DNA from: JAZDCJ01 sp036311985
GTDB taxonomy: Bacteria > Actinomycetota > Actinomycetes > Actinomycetales > Micrococcaceae
Length of the DNA stretch: 64,000 bases
NCBI RefSeq assembly: GCF_036311985.1
Contig: NZ_JAZDCJ010000006.1
Strand: one strand, 5' to 3'
Below the pieces are notes generated by a model. The model was given only the letters and a program-made list of their open reading frames with translations, was not told where the DNA came from and made no database searches. Made by a program: the position numbers and the translations under genes. The number at the start of each line of letters is the position of its first letter. Position 1 is the stretch's first letter. Below, in pieces: positions 43,563 through 50,905 of this stretch.

Positions 43563-44155
43563 GCATCCCCGAGGGCCTCCTGCCGCACCCCGAGGGCGCC
43601 GTTCCGGGCGACCTCGTCGCGGCCCGTGCGTGGAAGTACGACGGCGGGGCGCACTGGGTGGTCCCCGGGCGGTACCTCGGCGCGGATCGCCACGGCGACT
43701 GGGTCTTCCAGCCGGCCGGCTCGTTCGTGGCCCGCCCCGGGCTCGCCTTCCATGCCGAGTCCGACGCGGTCTGCCTGTTCCCGCGCGGCGGCGACTGGGT
43801 CGCGACGTTCTACGACGAGGACCACCCGGACGGCGTCCGGCTCTACATCGACGTCTCCACGTCCCTGGGCTGGCGGCCGCTGCGCCCCGCGGGATGGGAG
43901 GCGAACTCGATCGACATGGACCTCGACGTCGTCGACTCCGCCGAGCGGGGCCTCTACCTCGACGACGAGGACGAGTTCACCGAGCATGCCGGGCGGTACG
44001 GCTACCCGGAGGAGCTCGTGCGGCGCATGCGGGCCTCCGCCGACTCGCTCCTGGACGACGTCGGGGCGCGGCGCGCCCCATTCGACCAGGACACGGCGGG
44101 GCAGTGGTTCGCCGCCGGCCGCCGGCTCGACCGAGCGGCCGCCGCCCGCTCCTGA
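43559..44155 (+). CDS. DUF402 family protein (FomD-like)
   Basis: A 198-residue protein of the DUF402/FomD group, small barrel proteins with nucleotide or nucleoside diphosphate hydrolase activity in characterised members. The core is seen in VCLFPRGGDWVATFYDEDHP, RLYIDVSTSLGWR and IDMDLDVVDSAERGLYLDDE, in which the acidic residues would bind the metal. It starts with the first half VAARAWKYDGGAHWVVPGRY and ends with a charged helix. The start codon overlaps the dxs stop by 4 bases, so its synthesis is coupled to Dxs. It may act on a phosphorylated nucleotide, but the substrate is unknown and a direct role in isoprenoid synthesis is not established. Confidence 0.9.
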   Translation: MSIPEGLLPHPEGAVPGDLVAARAWKYDGGAHWVVPGRYLGADRHGDWVFQPAGSFVARPGLAFHAESDAVCLFPRGGDWVATFYDEDHPDGVRLYIDVSTSLGWRPLRPAGWEANSIDMDLDVVDSAERGLYLDDEDEFTEHAGRYGYPEELVRRMRASADSLLDDVGARRAPFDQDTAGQWFAAGRRLDRAAAARS

Positions 44156-44231
44156 CCCACCGACCTCCCGCCCGGCACCACCGCCGCACCCGACCCATCG
44201 GCCCCGCCGATCCAGCCACCCAAGGAGCACC

Positions 44232-44804
44232 ATGGCCATCATCCGCACCTACCGCCGGGACCAGAGGGGCGAGCTCGAGTTCCGCGAGGCCTGGTACGAG
44301 CCCTACACCGATGCCGAGCTCGGCCAGTTCGTGGTCAACCACGGCAAGGTCGGCCACCAGTCCACCGTCAAGGACGTCGACGACGTCGATCCCGCCGCGG
44401 GCGCGCAGCTGATGTCGGCGTTCGCCGAGCAGTGCGCCGAGGACGGCTTCGCCGAGATCCCCGCGGACGAGCAGTACTGGGTCGTGGCGCAGTATGCCCT
44501 CAAGAGCAGGGACGGAACGCAGCGGGACGAGTACCTGCGCGAAAAGGCCGTGGACCTGCTCTCCGGCCACCTCGCGTGGCGCGGACTCGGCACGGTCGAG
44601 TCCTGGGACCTGGCGCCCTGGAAGCTCAACGTGCGCATCCTCAGCCCGGAGCCGGGCAAGGCCGTCGCGGCGATCAAGACGTGCCTGCGGGAGGCCGACC
44701 TCGACTTCCGCAAGCTCTCCATCGCCGTCGGCGGGCAGGGCGGGATCGGGACGCTGCGCCAGAAGCACCCCGCGCCCGGCAAGGCCCCCTTCACGCTCGA
44801 CTAA
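44232..44804 (+). CDS. Conserved hypothetical protein
   Basis: A 190-residue soluble protein that I do not recognise. The sequence (IIRTYRRDQRGELEFREAWY; VVNHGKVGHQSTVKDVDDVD; LMSAFAEQCAEDGFAEIPAD; QYWVVAQYALKSRDGTQRDE; YLREKAVDLLSGHLAWRGLG) is well ordered throughout with balanced charge and reads as one compact globular domain, possibly made of two related halves. There is no signal peptide, membrane helix or nucleotide-binding loop. A good ribosome-binding site (AAGGAG) precedes the ATG. It lies 76 bp after the DUF402 gene on the same strand and converges with argG. Confidence 0.85.
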   Translation: MAIIRTYRRDQRGELEFREAWYEPYTDAELGQFVVNHGKVGHQSTVKDVDDVDPAAGAQLMSAFAEQCAEDGFAEIPADEQYWVVAQYALKSRDGTQRDEYLREKAVDLLSGHLAWRGLGTVESWDLAPWKLNVRILSPEPGKAVAAIKTCLREADLDFRKLSIAVGGQGGIGTLRQKHPAPGKAPFTLD

Positions 44805-44871
44805 GCGGTCACCCGCCGGGTCCACCCCGCCGGGGCCACACCGCCGGACGGGCCGGCAGGACGCCCGGAGA

Positions 44872-44908
44872 CAGACGCCCGGTGGCAGACGCACGGTGGC
44901 AGACGCAC
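44872..44908. repeat. 14-bp direct repeats between convergent genes
   Basis: CAGACGCCCGGTGG (44872-44885), CAGACGCACGGTGG (44886-44899) and a partial third copy (44900-44908) in the 128-bp gap between the hypothetical gene and argG. No strong terminator hairpin was found in this gap. Confidence 0.7.
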
Positions 44909-44932
44909 CCTCGGGAGGGCGGGAAGACGGCG

Positions 44933-46360
44933 TCAGTCGGTTCCGGCGTCGAACGCCGCGGCCTCGATGGCCCGCTCGAACGCCGAGGCGCCCTCTCCGG
45001 CTCCGTCCTTGACGGCGATCTCCTCCGCGCCGCCGGCCTCCAGCTGGCCCACGAGCTCGGCTGTGGCCCCGCCCACGAGGCCCTGGCCGGCGTACTGCTC
45101 CAGGCGCTGGCGGGAGTCGGCGATGTCGAGGTTGCGCATGGTCAGCTGTCCGATGCGGTCCAGGGGGCCGAACGCGGCGTCGCCGACGCGCTCCATGGAG
45201 AGCTTGTCCGGGTGGTAGCTCAGCGCGGGGCCCGAGGTGTCCAGGAGCGTGTAGTCCTCGCCGCGGCGCAGGCGCAGCACCACGGTGCCCGTCACGGCCG
45301 AGCCGACCCAGCGCTGGATGGACTCGCGCAGCATCAGCGCCTGCGGGTCCAGCCAGCGGCCCTCGTACATGAGCCGGCCCAGGCGGCGGCCCTGCTCGTG
45401 GTAGGTGGCCACGGTGTCCTCGTTGTGGATCGCGTTGAGCAGGCGCTCGTAGGCGATGTGCAGCAGCGCCATGCCGGGCGCCTCGTAGATGCCGCGGCTC
45501 TTGGCCTCGATGATGCGGTTCTCGATCTGGTCGCTCATGCCCAGGCCGTGGCGGCCGCCGATGACGTTGGCCTCGTTGACGAGGGCGACATCGGACTCGA
45601 ACGTGGCGCCGTTGATGGAGACCGGGCGGCCCTGCTCGAAGGCGATCGCGACGTCCTCCGTGGCGATCTGAACGGACTCGTCCCAGAAGCGCACGCCCAT
45701 GATCGGCTCGACCGTCTCGAGCGAGGTGTCCAGGTGCTCGAGCGTCTTGGCCTCGTGTGTGGCGCCCCAGATGTTGGCGTCCGTGGAGTAGGCCTTCTCA
45801 GCGGAGTCCCGGTACGGGAAGCCGTGGGCCTGGAGCCACTCGCTCATCTCCTGGCGGCCGCCGAGCTCGGTCACGAAGTCGGGGTCGAGCCACGGCTTGT
45901 AGATGCGCAGCCGCGGATTGGCCATGAGGCCGTAGCGGTAGAAGCGCTCGATGTCGTTGCCCTTGTAGGTGGAGCCGTCGCCCCAGATGTCCACGCCGTC
46001 CTCGCGCATCGCCCGGACGAGGAGCGTGCCGGTGACGGCGCGGCCCAGGGGAGTGGTGTTGAAGTAGGCGCGGCCCGCGGAGCGGATGTGGAAGGCGCCG
46101 CAGGCGAGGGCCACGAGGCCCTCCTCGACGAGGCCGGGCTTGCAGTCGACGAGCCGCGAGGCCTCGGCCCCGTAGTCCAGGGCGCGGCCCGGCACGGCGT
46201 CGATGTCGGGCTCGTCGTACTGGCCCAGGTCGCCCGTGTAGGTGTAGGGGACGGCGCCCTTGTCGCGCATCCAGGCCACGGCCACCGAGGTGTCGAGGCC
46301 GCCGGAGAAGGCAATGCCGACGCGTTCGCCGACGGGAAGTGAAGTGAGGACCTTTGACAT
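44933..46360 (-). CDS. argG: Argininosuccinate synthase (long type)
   Basis: A 475-residue argininosuccinate synthase, which joins citrulline and aspartate with ATP in arginine synthesis. The P-loop-like motif is IAFSGGLDTSVAVAWM near residues 17-32; YTGDLGQYDEPDIDAVPGRA, GDGSTYKGNDIERFYRYGL and the C-terminal SDQIENRIIEAKSRGIYEAP belong to the longer E. coli-type branch (about 450 residues) rather than the 400-residue type more common in actinobacteria. The start has an excellent TAGGAGG. It stands alone, with no other arg genes nearby, so it might also serve citrulline recycling; the length type and isolation hint at a history different from the arg operon. Confidence 0.94.
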   Translation of the reverse strand: MSKVLTSLPVGERVGIAFSGGLDTSVAVAWMRDKGAVPYTYTGDLGQYDEPDIDAVPGRALDYGAEASRLVDCKPGLVEEGLVALACGAFHIRSAGRAYFNTTPLGRAVTGTLLVRAMREDGVDIWGDGSTYKGNDIERFYRYGLMANPRLRIYKPWLDPDFVTELGGRQEMSEWLQAHGFPYRDSAEKAYSTDANIWGATHEAKTLEHLDTSLETVEPIMGVRFWDESVQIATEDVAIAFEQGRPVSINGATFESDVALVNEANVIGGRHGLGMSDQIENRIIEAKSRGIYEAPGMALLHIAYERLLNAIHNEDTVATYHEQGRRLGRLMYEGRWLDPQALMLRESIQRWVGSAVTGTVVLRLRRGEDYTLLDTSGPALSYHPDKLSMERVGDAAFGPLDRIGQLTMRNLDIADSRQRLEQYAGQGLVGGATAELVGQLEAGGAEEIAVKDGAGEGASAFERAIEAAAFDAGTD

Positions 46361-46495
46361 GCCTCCTACGCTATGGCTTCCGCGCCCAAAAGGGGAACCG
46401 GGAACGCCCGGGAGCGCGCATGTGAAGCACGCGTGCAAGAATCGAGGACACATGCCCCGCACGCGCCGCAGCCGCGGCCTGCCCGAAAGGACGCC

Positions 46496-47485
46496 ATGGA
46501 ACAGGACCAGATGAACTACCGCCGCCTCGGGGACTCGGGACTCGTGGTGTCCGTCGTCGGGCTCGGCTGCAACAACCTGGGCCGCAGCGGGACGGCCACC
46601 GAGTCGCAGGAGGGCACGGACGCCGTCGTCCACGCCGCCGTCGACGCCGGGGTGACCCTCTTCGACACGGCCGACACCTACGGCCGGGTGCCCGGACTCT
46701 CGGAGGAACGGCTGGGACGGGCGCTCGGCACGCGCCGCTCCGACGTCGTCGTGGCCACGAAGTTCGGGATGGATGCCGGCGGCGCCAACGGGCGCGACTT
46801 CGGCGCCCGGGGTTCGCGCCGCTACATCACGACGGCGATCGAGGCCTCGCTGCGCCGGCTCGGGACCGACTACATCGACCTCTACCAGTTCCACACCCCG
46901 GATCCGCTCACGCCCATCGACGAGACGCTCGCCGCCCTCGACGACGCGGTCCGCGCCGGCAAGGTCCGCTACGTCGGACATTCGAACCGGGCCGGATGGC
47001 AGATCGCCGAGGCCGAGTTCACCGCCCGGATGACCGGGGGCACGCGCTTCATCTCGAGCCAGAACCACTACAACCTCCTGGACCGCCGGGCCGAGCTCGA
47101 GGTGGTTCCCGCGGCGGAGGCCTACGGGCTGGGCGTCCTGCCCTACTTCCCGCTGGCCAACGGCCTGTTGACGGGCAAGTACTCCCACGGCGCGGCACCC
47201 GAGGGCTCCCGGCTGACGCACTCGCGGCAGAACCTGCTCGAGAAGGCGGACTTTGAGCAGCTGCGCGCCTTCGGGGAGTTCTCGCGCGAGCGGGGACTGA
47301 GCGAGGTGCAGGTGGCCTTCTCGTGGCTCGCCGCCCAGCCCGCGGTCTCGAGCGTCATCGCGGGCGCGACCCGCCCGGAGCAGGTGCGCGAGAACGCGTT
47401 GGCGGCGTCGTGGACGCCGTCCGCCGCCGACCTGGAGGCCCTCGACGCCCTGTTCCCGCGCGTGCCCCGCGTCGCCCTCTTCTAG
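46496..47485 (+). CDS. Aldo/keto reductase
   Basis: A 329-residue NADPH-dependent TIM-barrel oxidoreductase. The motif GVTLFDTADTYGRVPGLSEE (residues about 57-76) supplies the catalytic Asp and Tyr; ATKFGMD contains the Lys, and the catalytic His is in YQFHTPD. The closing helix region SVIAGATRPEQVRENA binds the cofactor. The ATG at 46496 was chosen for GAAAGG five bases upstream; a longer reading frame has no similarity. Substrate unknown. It starts a rightward run (reductase, unknown protein, nucleoside hydrolase, ECF genes) with small gaps. Confidence 0.92.
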   Translation: MEQDQMNYRRLGDSGLVVSVVGLGCNNLGRSGTATESQEGTDAVVHAAVDAGVTLFDTADTYGRVPGLSEERLGRALGTRRSDVVVATKFGMDAGGANGRDFGARGSRRYITTAIEASLRRLGTDYIDLYQFHTPDPLTPIDETLAALDDAVRAGKVRYVGHSNRAGWQIAEAEFTARMTGGTRFISSQNHYNLLDRRAELEVVPAAEAYGLGVLPYFPLANGLLTGKYSHGAAPEGSRLTHSRQNLLEKADFEQLRAFGEFSRERGLSEVQVAFSWLAAQPAVSSVIAGATRPEQVRENALAASWTPSAADLEALDALFPRVPRVALF

Positions 47486-47495
47486 GCCGCCGGAG

Positions 47496-48134
47496 ATGGA
47501 GCCGTTCGAGCGCTGGGAGGCCTTTCACGAGCCCTCGGGGCGCGTCGGCGCGCTGCGCCGGAGCCTCGAGGCCGGCGTCCTGACAACCCGGATCGCGTTC
47601 GGCCGCCCACCCGAGCTCTACCTGGCCGTCTCGCGCATCCGCCTCGACGACGACGGCTCGTGGCAGCTCAGCCGCTTCCACGCCCCCGGCACGACCGGTC
47701 CCGTGCTGTTGGACCGGACGGCCGGCGGCTTCGGCCCGGAGTCGATGCCCGGCTACGGAGAGTTCCTGCTGGTGCGCCGCTTCGTGGCGGGCGGCGCCGC
47801 GGAGCTGCCCTACGTGCAGCTGGCCGACGACGTCCCCGGCGGCGATCCCGTTTCCGCGGTGCTCCGCGCGGCTCCCTCCGCGCCACGCCGGACCTCGGTC
47901 GCCGTCGACGGGCTCGGGCTCGACGGGGCGCGGGCCGTGGAGAGGATCCAGGCCGGCCGCACGGCCGCCAGGCACTGGGTCCGCGCCGGCGAGATGGTGG
48001 CGAGTGATTGGCAGGGCGCCGTGTCCGTGCCGGTCGCGGGCGCGCCGAGCGACGCCGCCTGGGCGAGCCTCGAGGACCTCGACGACGCCGCCATCGAGTT
48101 CCTCACGGCGACGGGACGCCATGCGGGAAGCTGA
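47496..48134 (+). CDS. Hypothetical protein
   Basis: A 212-residue protein that I do not recognise. It has no signal peptide or membrane segment. Two parts can be seen: residues 1-105 with several beta strands (GVLTTRIAFGRPPELYLAVS, RIRLDDDGSWQLSRFHAPGT, GYGEFLLVRRFVAGGAAELP) and residues 120-212 with SVAVDGLGLDGARAVERIQA and MVASDWQGAVSVPVAGAPSD. The gene starts 10 bp after the aldo/keto reductase stop and its end overlaps the nucleoside hydrolase start by 14 bp, which argues that it is a real, cotranscribed gene. No ribosome-binding site of note. Confidence 0.75.
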   Translation: MEPFERWEAFHEPSGRVGALRRSLEAGVLTTRIAFGRPPELYLAVSRIRLDDDGSWQLSRFHAPGTTGPVLLDRTAGGFGPESMPGYGEFLLVRRFVAGGAAELPYVQLADDVPGGDPVSAVLRAAPSAPRRTSVAVDGLGLDGARAVERIQAGRTAARHWVRAGEMVASDWQGAVSVPVAGAPSDAAWASLEDLDDAAIEFLTATGRHAGS

Positions 48135-49245
48135 CGCCGCGCCGGGGGCGGGCCCGGAGCCCGTGCGGATCCTCATGGACAACGACACGGGGATCGACGA
48201 CGCCCTGGCGCTCGCCTACCTCGCCGCGTGCCCCCACGTGGACCTCGTCGCCGTGACGAGCTCGCCCGGCAACGTCGGCACGGCCCAGGTCGCCGCCAAC
48301 AACCGGGCCCTGCTCGCGCTCTGCGGCCGGGCCGGCGTCCCGGTCCTGACCGGCGCCGAGACGCCCCTGCAGCTCCGCCTCGTGACGACGCCGGAGACCC
48401 ACGGCCCGCAGGGCCTCGGGCACGCCGTCCTGGATCCCGTGCCGCCCCCGCAGGCGGGTCCCGGCGCGGTTCCGGGCGACGCCGTCGCACGGTGGGTCGA
48501 GGCCGCCCGCGCCGAACCAGGGCGGCTCACGGCCCTGCTGACGGGGCCCCTGACCAACTTCGCCCTCGCCCTGCGCGCCGAGCCCCGGCTCCCGTGGCTC
48601 TTCAAGCGCGTCGTGATCATGGGAGGCGCGTTCTACCACCAGGGCAACACGACCCCGACGGCCGAGTGGAACACCCACGTGGACCCGCACGCGGCGCGCG
48701 AGGTCCATGCGGCCTATGCCCGTGCGGCCGAGGAGGGCCTGGACCCGGACCGCCTGCCCGTGCTCTGCCCGCTCGACGCCACGGAACGCTTCGAGATGCG
48801 CCCCGCCTTCCTCGCCGAGCTGGCCCGCGAGGCCGGGTGCCCGGAACCCGAACACGTCGCCGACGGTCAGCCGGACGGGCTGCCCAGCCGCGCTGCGAAC
48901 CCGCTCGTGAGACACCTGTCCGACGCGCTGCGCTTCTACTTCGAGTTCCACCGCGACTACGACCAGGGCTACATCGCCCACGTCCACGACCTCTTCGCCG
49001 CCGGCGTCGCGGCGGGCACCATGGCCTACCGGACCCGTCCGGCCGCCGTCGACGTGGAAACGGAGTCCAGCCTCCTGCTCGGCACCACCGTGGCCGACTT
49101 CCGCGGGCTCTGGGGCCGGGCGCCCCACGCCCACGTCGTCGAGTGGAACGACCCGGAGGCGGGCTTCGCCGATGCGTTCCGCCGCCTCGGGCTCCTCGCC
49201 CGCCGGATCGACGGGACCCGGCCGGATCGATCGCGGATCGGATAG
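48121..49245 (+). CDS. Inosine/uridine-preferring nucleoside hydrolase family protein
   Basis: A 374-residue nucleoside hydrolase that should split the N-glycosidic bond of a ribonucleoside, giving base and ribose. The calcium-binding N-terminal motif DNDTGIDDALAL contains D20, D22, D26 and D27. GPLTNFALAL and IMGGAFYHQGNTTPTAEWNT, the loop that contacts the ribose, follow, and the distal acidic residue is in VDVETESSLLLGTTVADF. Base specificity is not fixed by these motifs. It overlaps the preceding gene by 14 bp and is directly followed by an ECF-type uptake system, so it probably processes the imported compound. No signal peptide, so it acts inside the cell. Confidence 0.92.
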   Translation: MREADAAPGAGPEPVRILMDNDTGIDDALALAYLAACPHVDLVAVTSSPGNVGTAQVAANNRALLALCGRAGVPVLTGAETPLQLRLVTTPETHGPQGLGHAVLDPVPPPQAGPGAVPGDAVARWVEAARAEPGRLTALLTGPLTNFALALRAEPRLPWLFKRVVIMGGAFYHQGNTTPTAEWNTHVDPHAAREVHAAYARAAEEGLDPDRLPVLCPLDATERFEMRPAFLAELAREAGCPEPEHVADGQPDGLPSRAANPLVRHLSDALRFYFEFHRDYDQGYIAHVHDLFAAGVAAGTMAYRTRPAAVDVETESSLLLGTTVADFRGLWGRAPHAHVVEWNDPEAGFADAFRRLGLLARRIDGTRPDRSRIG

Positions 49246-49348
49246 GATGCTGAACCGGGTCGAGGTGACATAGGCCCGCACCCCGCACACCCCATCCAGC
49301 ACGCCTGACGCGCCCTGCGCCGCCGCGTGTGGCAGGAGAGCCTATGTC
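49243..49348 (+). promoter_or_regulatory. Promoter and leader with start-codon-pairing inverted repeat
   Basis: TAGGAT (49243-49248), overlapping the hydrolase stop codon, fits a -10 box and predicts a leader of about 88 nt. In it GACATAGGC (49267-49275) is the exact reverse complement of GCCTATGTC (49340-49348), which contains the ATG at 49344. Pairing would close a 64-nt loop and hide the start codon, next to the ribosome-binding GGAG (49335-49338). This is the form of a translational switch, but I recognise no known riboswitch class. Confidence 0.45.
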
Positions 49349-50150
49349 CACGTCCCCGTCCGCCCCGCCGTCCCTGCTGGCCGCCCCCGGTTCCCGCGGT
49401 CCCTCCCGGCGCTCCACGATCCTCGGCGCGGCGGGCCTCGCCGTCCTGGCCGGCACCTACATCGTCCTGCTGGCGACCCGGCCGGACGCCGTCGCGGGGG
49501 GTCTCGGCGAGGCCGCGGCGCTCGGCGCGTTCGCCGGCTACCTGGCCGCCGCCCTCCTCCTGCTCGCGGCCGTGCTGCCCGAGCTGCCCACGGAGGCCGT
49601 GGTGCTGATCCCGGCCGCCCTGGCCCTGAACATCGTGCTCGGACAGTTCGTCGGCTCCGTCATGCTGCCCCTCTACCTGGACTCGATCGGGACCGTCCTG
49701 GTCGGCTTCCTCGCCGGGCGCCGGGCCGGGGCGGCGACGGGCCTGATGGGGACGCTCATCTGGTCGCTCTTCAACCCGACCGTCCTGCCGTTCGCGGCCG
49801 GCGCCGGGCTCATCGGCTTCCTCGCCGGCACCGCCGCCCGCTGGGGCCTGGTCCGCCGCGTCTACCTGGCCCCCGTGGCCGGCCTCGCGACGGGCGTCGT
49901 GGCGGGCGTCGTCTCGGCGCCGGTCGCCGCGTTCGTCTTCGGCGGGACGTCGGGCGTCGGCACGGGCGCGCTCGTCGCGGCCTTCCGCTCCATGGGCGAC
50001 GGCCTGCTCTCCGCCGTGACGAAGCAGGCGCTGATCTCCGACCCCGGGGACAAAGCCGTCGTCTTCCTCGCCGTCGCCCTCCTGGTCGCGGCCCTTCCGC
50101 CGCGGCTGCTGCGCGGATTCCGCTCGCCCGCGGCCCGCCGGGACCCCTGA
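49344..50150 (+). CDS. ECF transporter substrate-specific (S) component
   Basis: A 268-residue integral membrane protein with about seven predicted helices (first at residues 27-45), longer than most S components because of an added N-terminal pair. The typical S-component stretch is residues 95-230: NIVLGQFVGSVMLPLYLDSI, GTVLVGFLAGRRAGAATGLM and ALIWSLFNPT-like loop, then AGLIGFLAGTAARWGL. It should bind the nutrient with high affinity and hand it to the T and A subunits encoded next. The neighbouring nucleoside hydrolase suggests a nucleoside or base-containing compound; other vitamins are possible. The ATG at 49344 has GGAG upstream; a GTG at 49329 is an alternative. Confidence 0.85.
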   Translation: MSTSPSAPPSLLAAPGSRGPSRRSTILGAAGLAVLAGTYIVLLATRPDAVAGGLGEAAALGAFAGYLAAALLLLAAVLPELPTEAVVLIPAALALNIVLGQFVGSVMLPLYLDSIGTVLVGFLAGRRAGAATGLMGTLIWSLFNPTVLPFAAGAGLIGFLAGTAARWGLVRRVYLAPVAGLATGVVAGVVSAPVAAFVFGGTSGVGTGALVAAFRSMGDGLLSAVTKQALISDPGDKAVVFLAVALLVAALPPRLLRGFRSPAARRDP

Positions 50151-50161
50151 GCGGATCTCCC

Positions 50162-50905
50162 GTGGCCCGGCTGCATCCGTTCACGACGGCGTCCTTCGCC
50201 GCCACGACCGCCGTCGTCGTCATCGCGAGCGGCTCGCGCTGGGCCGCGGCCGCGACGGTCCTCGCGTGCGCCGTCGCAGCGGTACGCACGGGCCGGCTGC
50301 GCCGTTTCGCGGCGGCCTGCGCGGCCGTCCTCGGACCGTTGTGGGCTTCGCAGCTGATGATCCACGCCCTCGTGGACCGCTCCGGCGCCGCGGCCCTGTG
50401 GGAGGTGGGACCGCTGCGGATCACGGCCGGGGGACTCGATACCGCGCTCGGGCTGGGCCTGCGCGCGGCGGTCCTCGTCGCGGTGGGAACACTTGCCGCC
50501 CTCGCGGTCGACCGCCACGATCTCGTGGCGGCGATCGACGCCGCCGGCGTGCCCGCACAGCTCGGCTACATCGTCGGAGCGGCGTTCGGCCTGGGCCCGC
50601 AACTGGCCGGCCGCTCCCGGGCCATCGGGCGCGCCCAGGCGCTGCGCGGCGCCGGCGGCCGCGGCCCGGCGGGGTGGCTGCGCGCCGTCCGGCTCCGGGC
50701 CGTTCCGCTGGTCGTGGCGACCGTGCAGGACGCCGCCTTGCGCTCCGGGCACCTCGCGGCCCGCGGCTTCCCCGCGTCCGGGGCGGTGGTCCGCTACCGC
50801 GAGGTCGCCGACTCGCGGCGCCAGCGCCTCGCCCGCCGGATCGCGCCCGCGGCCGGCGCGGTCCTCGCCGTCGTCCTGATCGCCGGTGGGGGAGCGCTGC
50901 CGTGA
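50162..50905 (+). CDS. ecfT: ECF transporter T component (EcfT)
   Basis: A 247-residue membrane coupling protein. Hydrophobic helices occupy about residues 10-60 and 70-115, and a last one lies near 225-245. The two cytoplasmic coupling helices that insert into the ATPases end in the characteristic ARG-type motifs: RAQALRG near residue 160 and LAARGFPASG near 197. It connects the S component with the ATPase dimer. GTG start 11 bp after the S-component stop; the ATPase gene overlaps its stop (GTGA), so the two are translated together. Confidence 0.88.
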   Translation: MARLHPFTTASFAATTAVVVIASGSRWAAAATVLACAVAAVRTGRLRRFAAACAAVLGPLWASQLMIHALVDRSGAAALWEVGPLRITAGGLDTALGLGLRAAVLVAVGTLAALAVDRHDLVAAIDAAGVPAQLGYIVGAAFGLGPQLAGRSRAIGRAQALRGAGGRGPAGWLRAVRLRAVPLVVATVQDAALRSGHLAARGFPASGAVVRYREVADSRRQRLARRIAPAAGAVLAVVLIAGGGALP

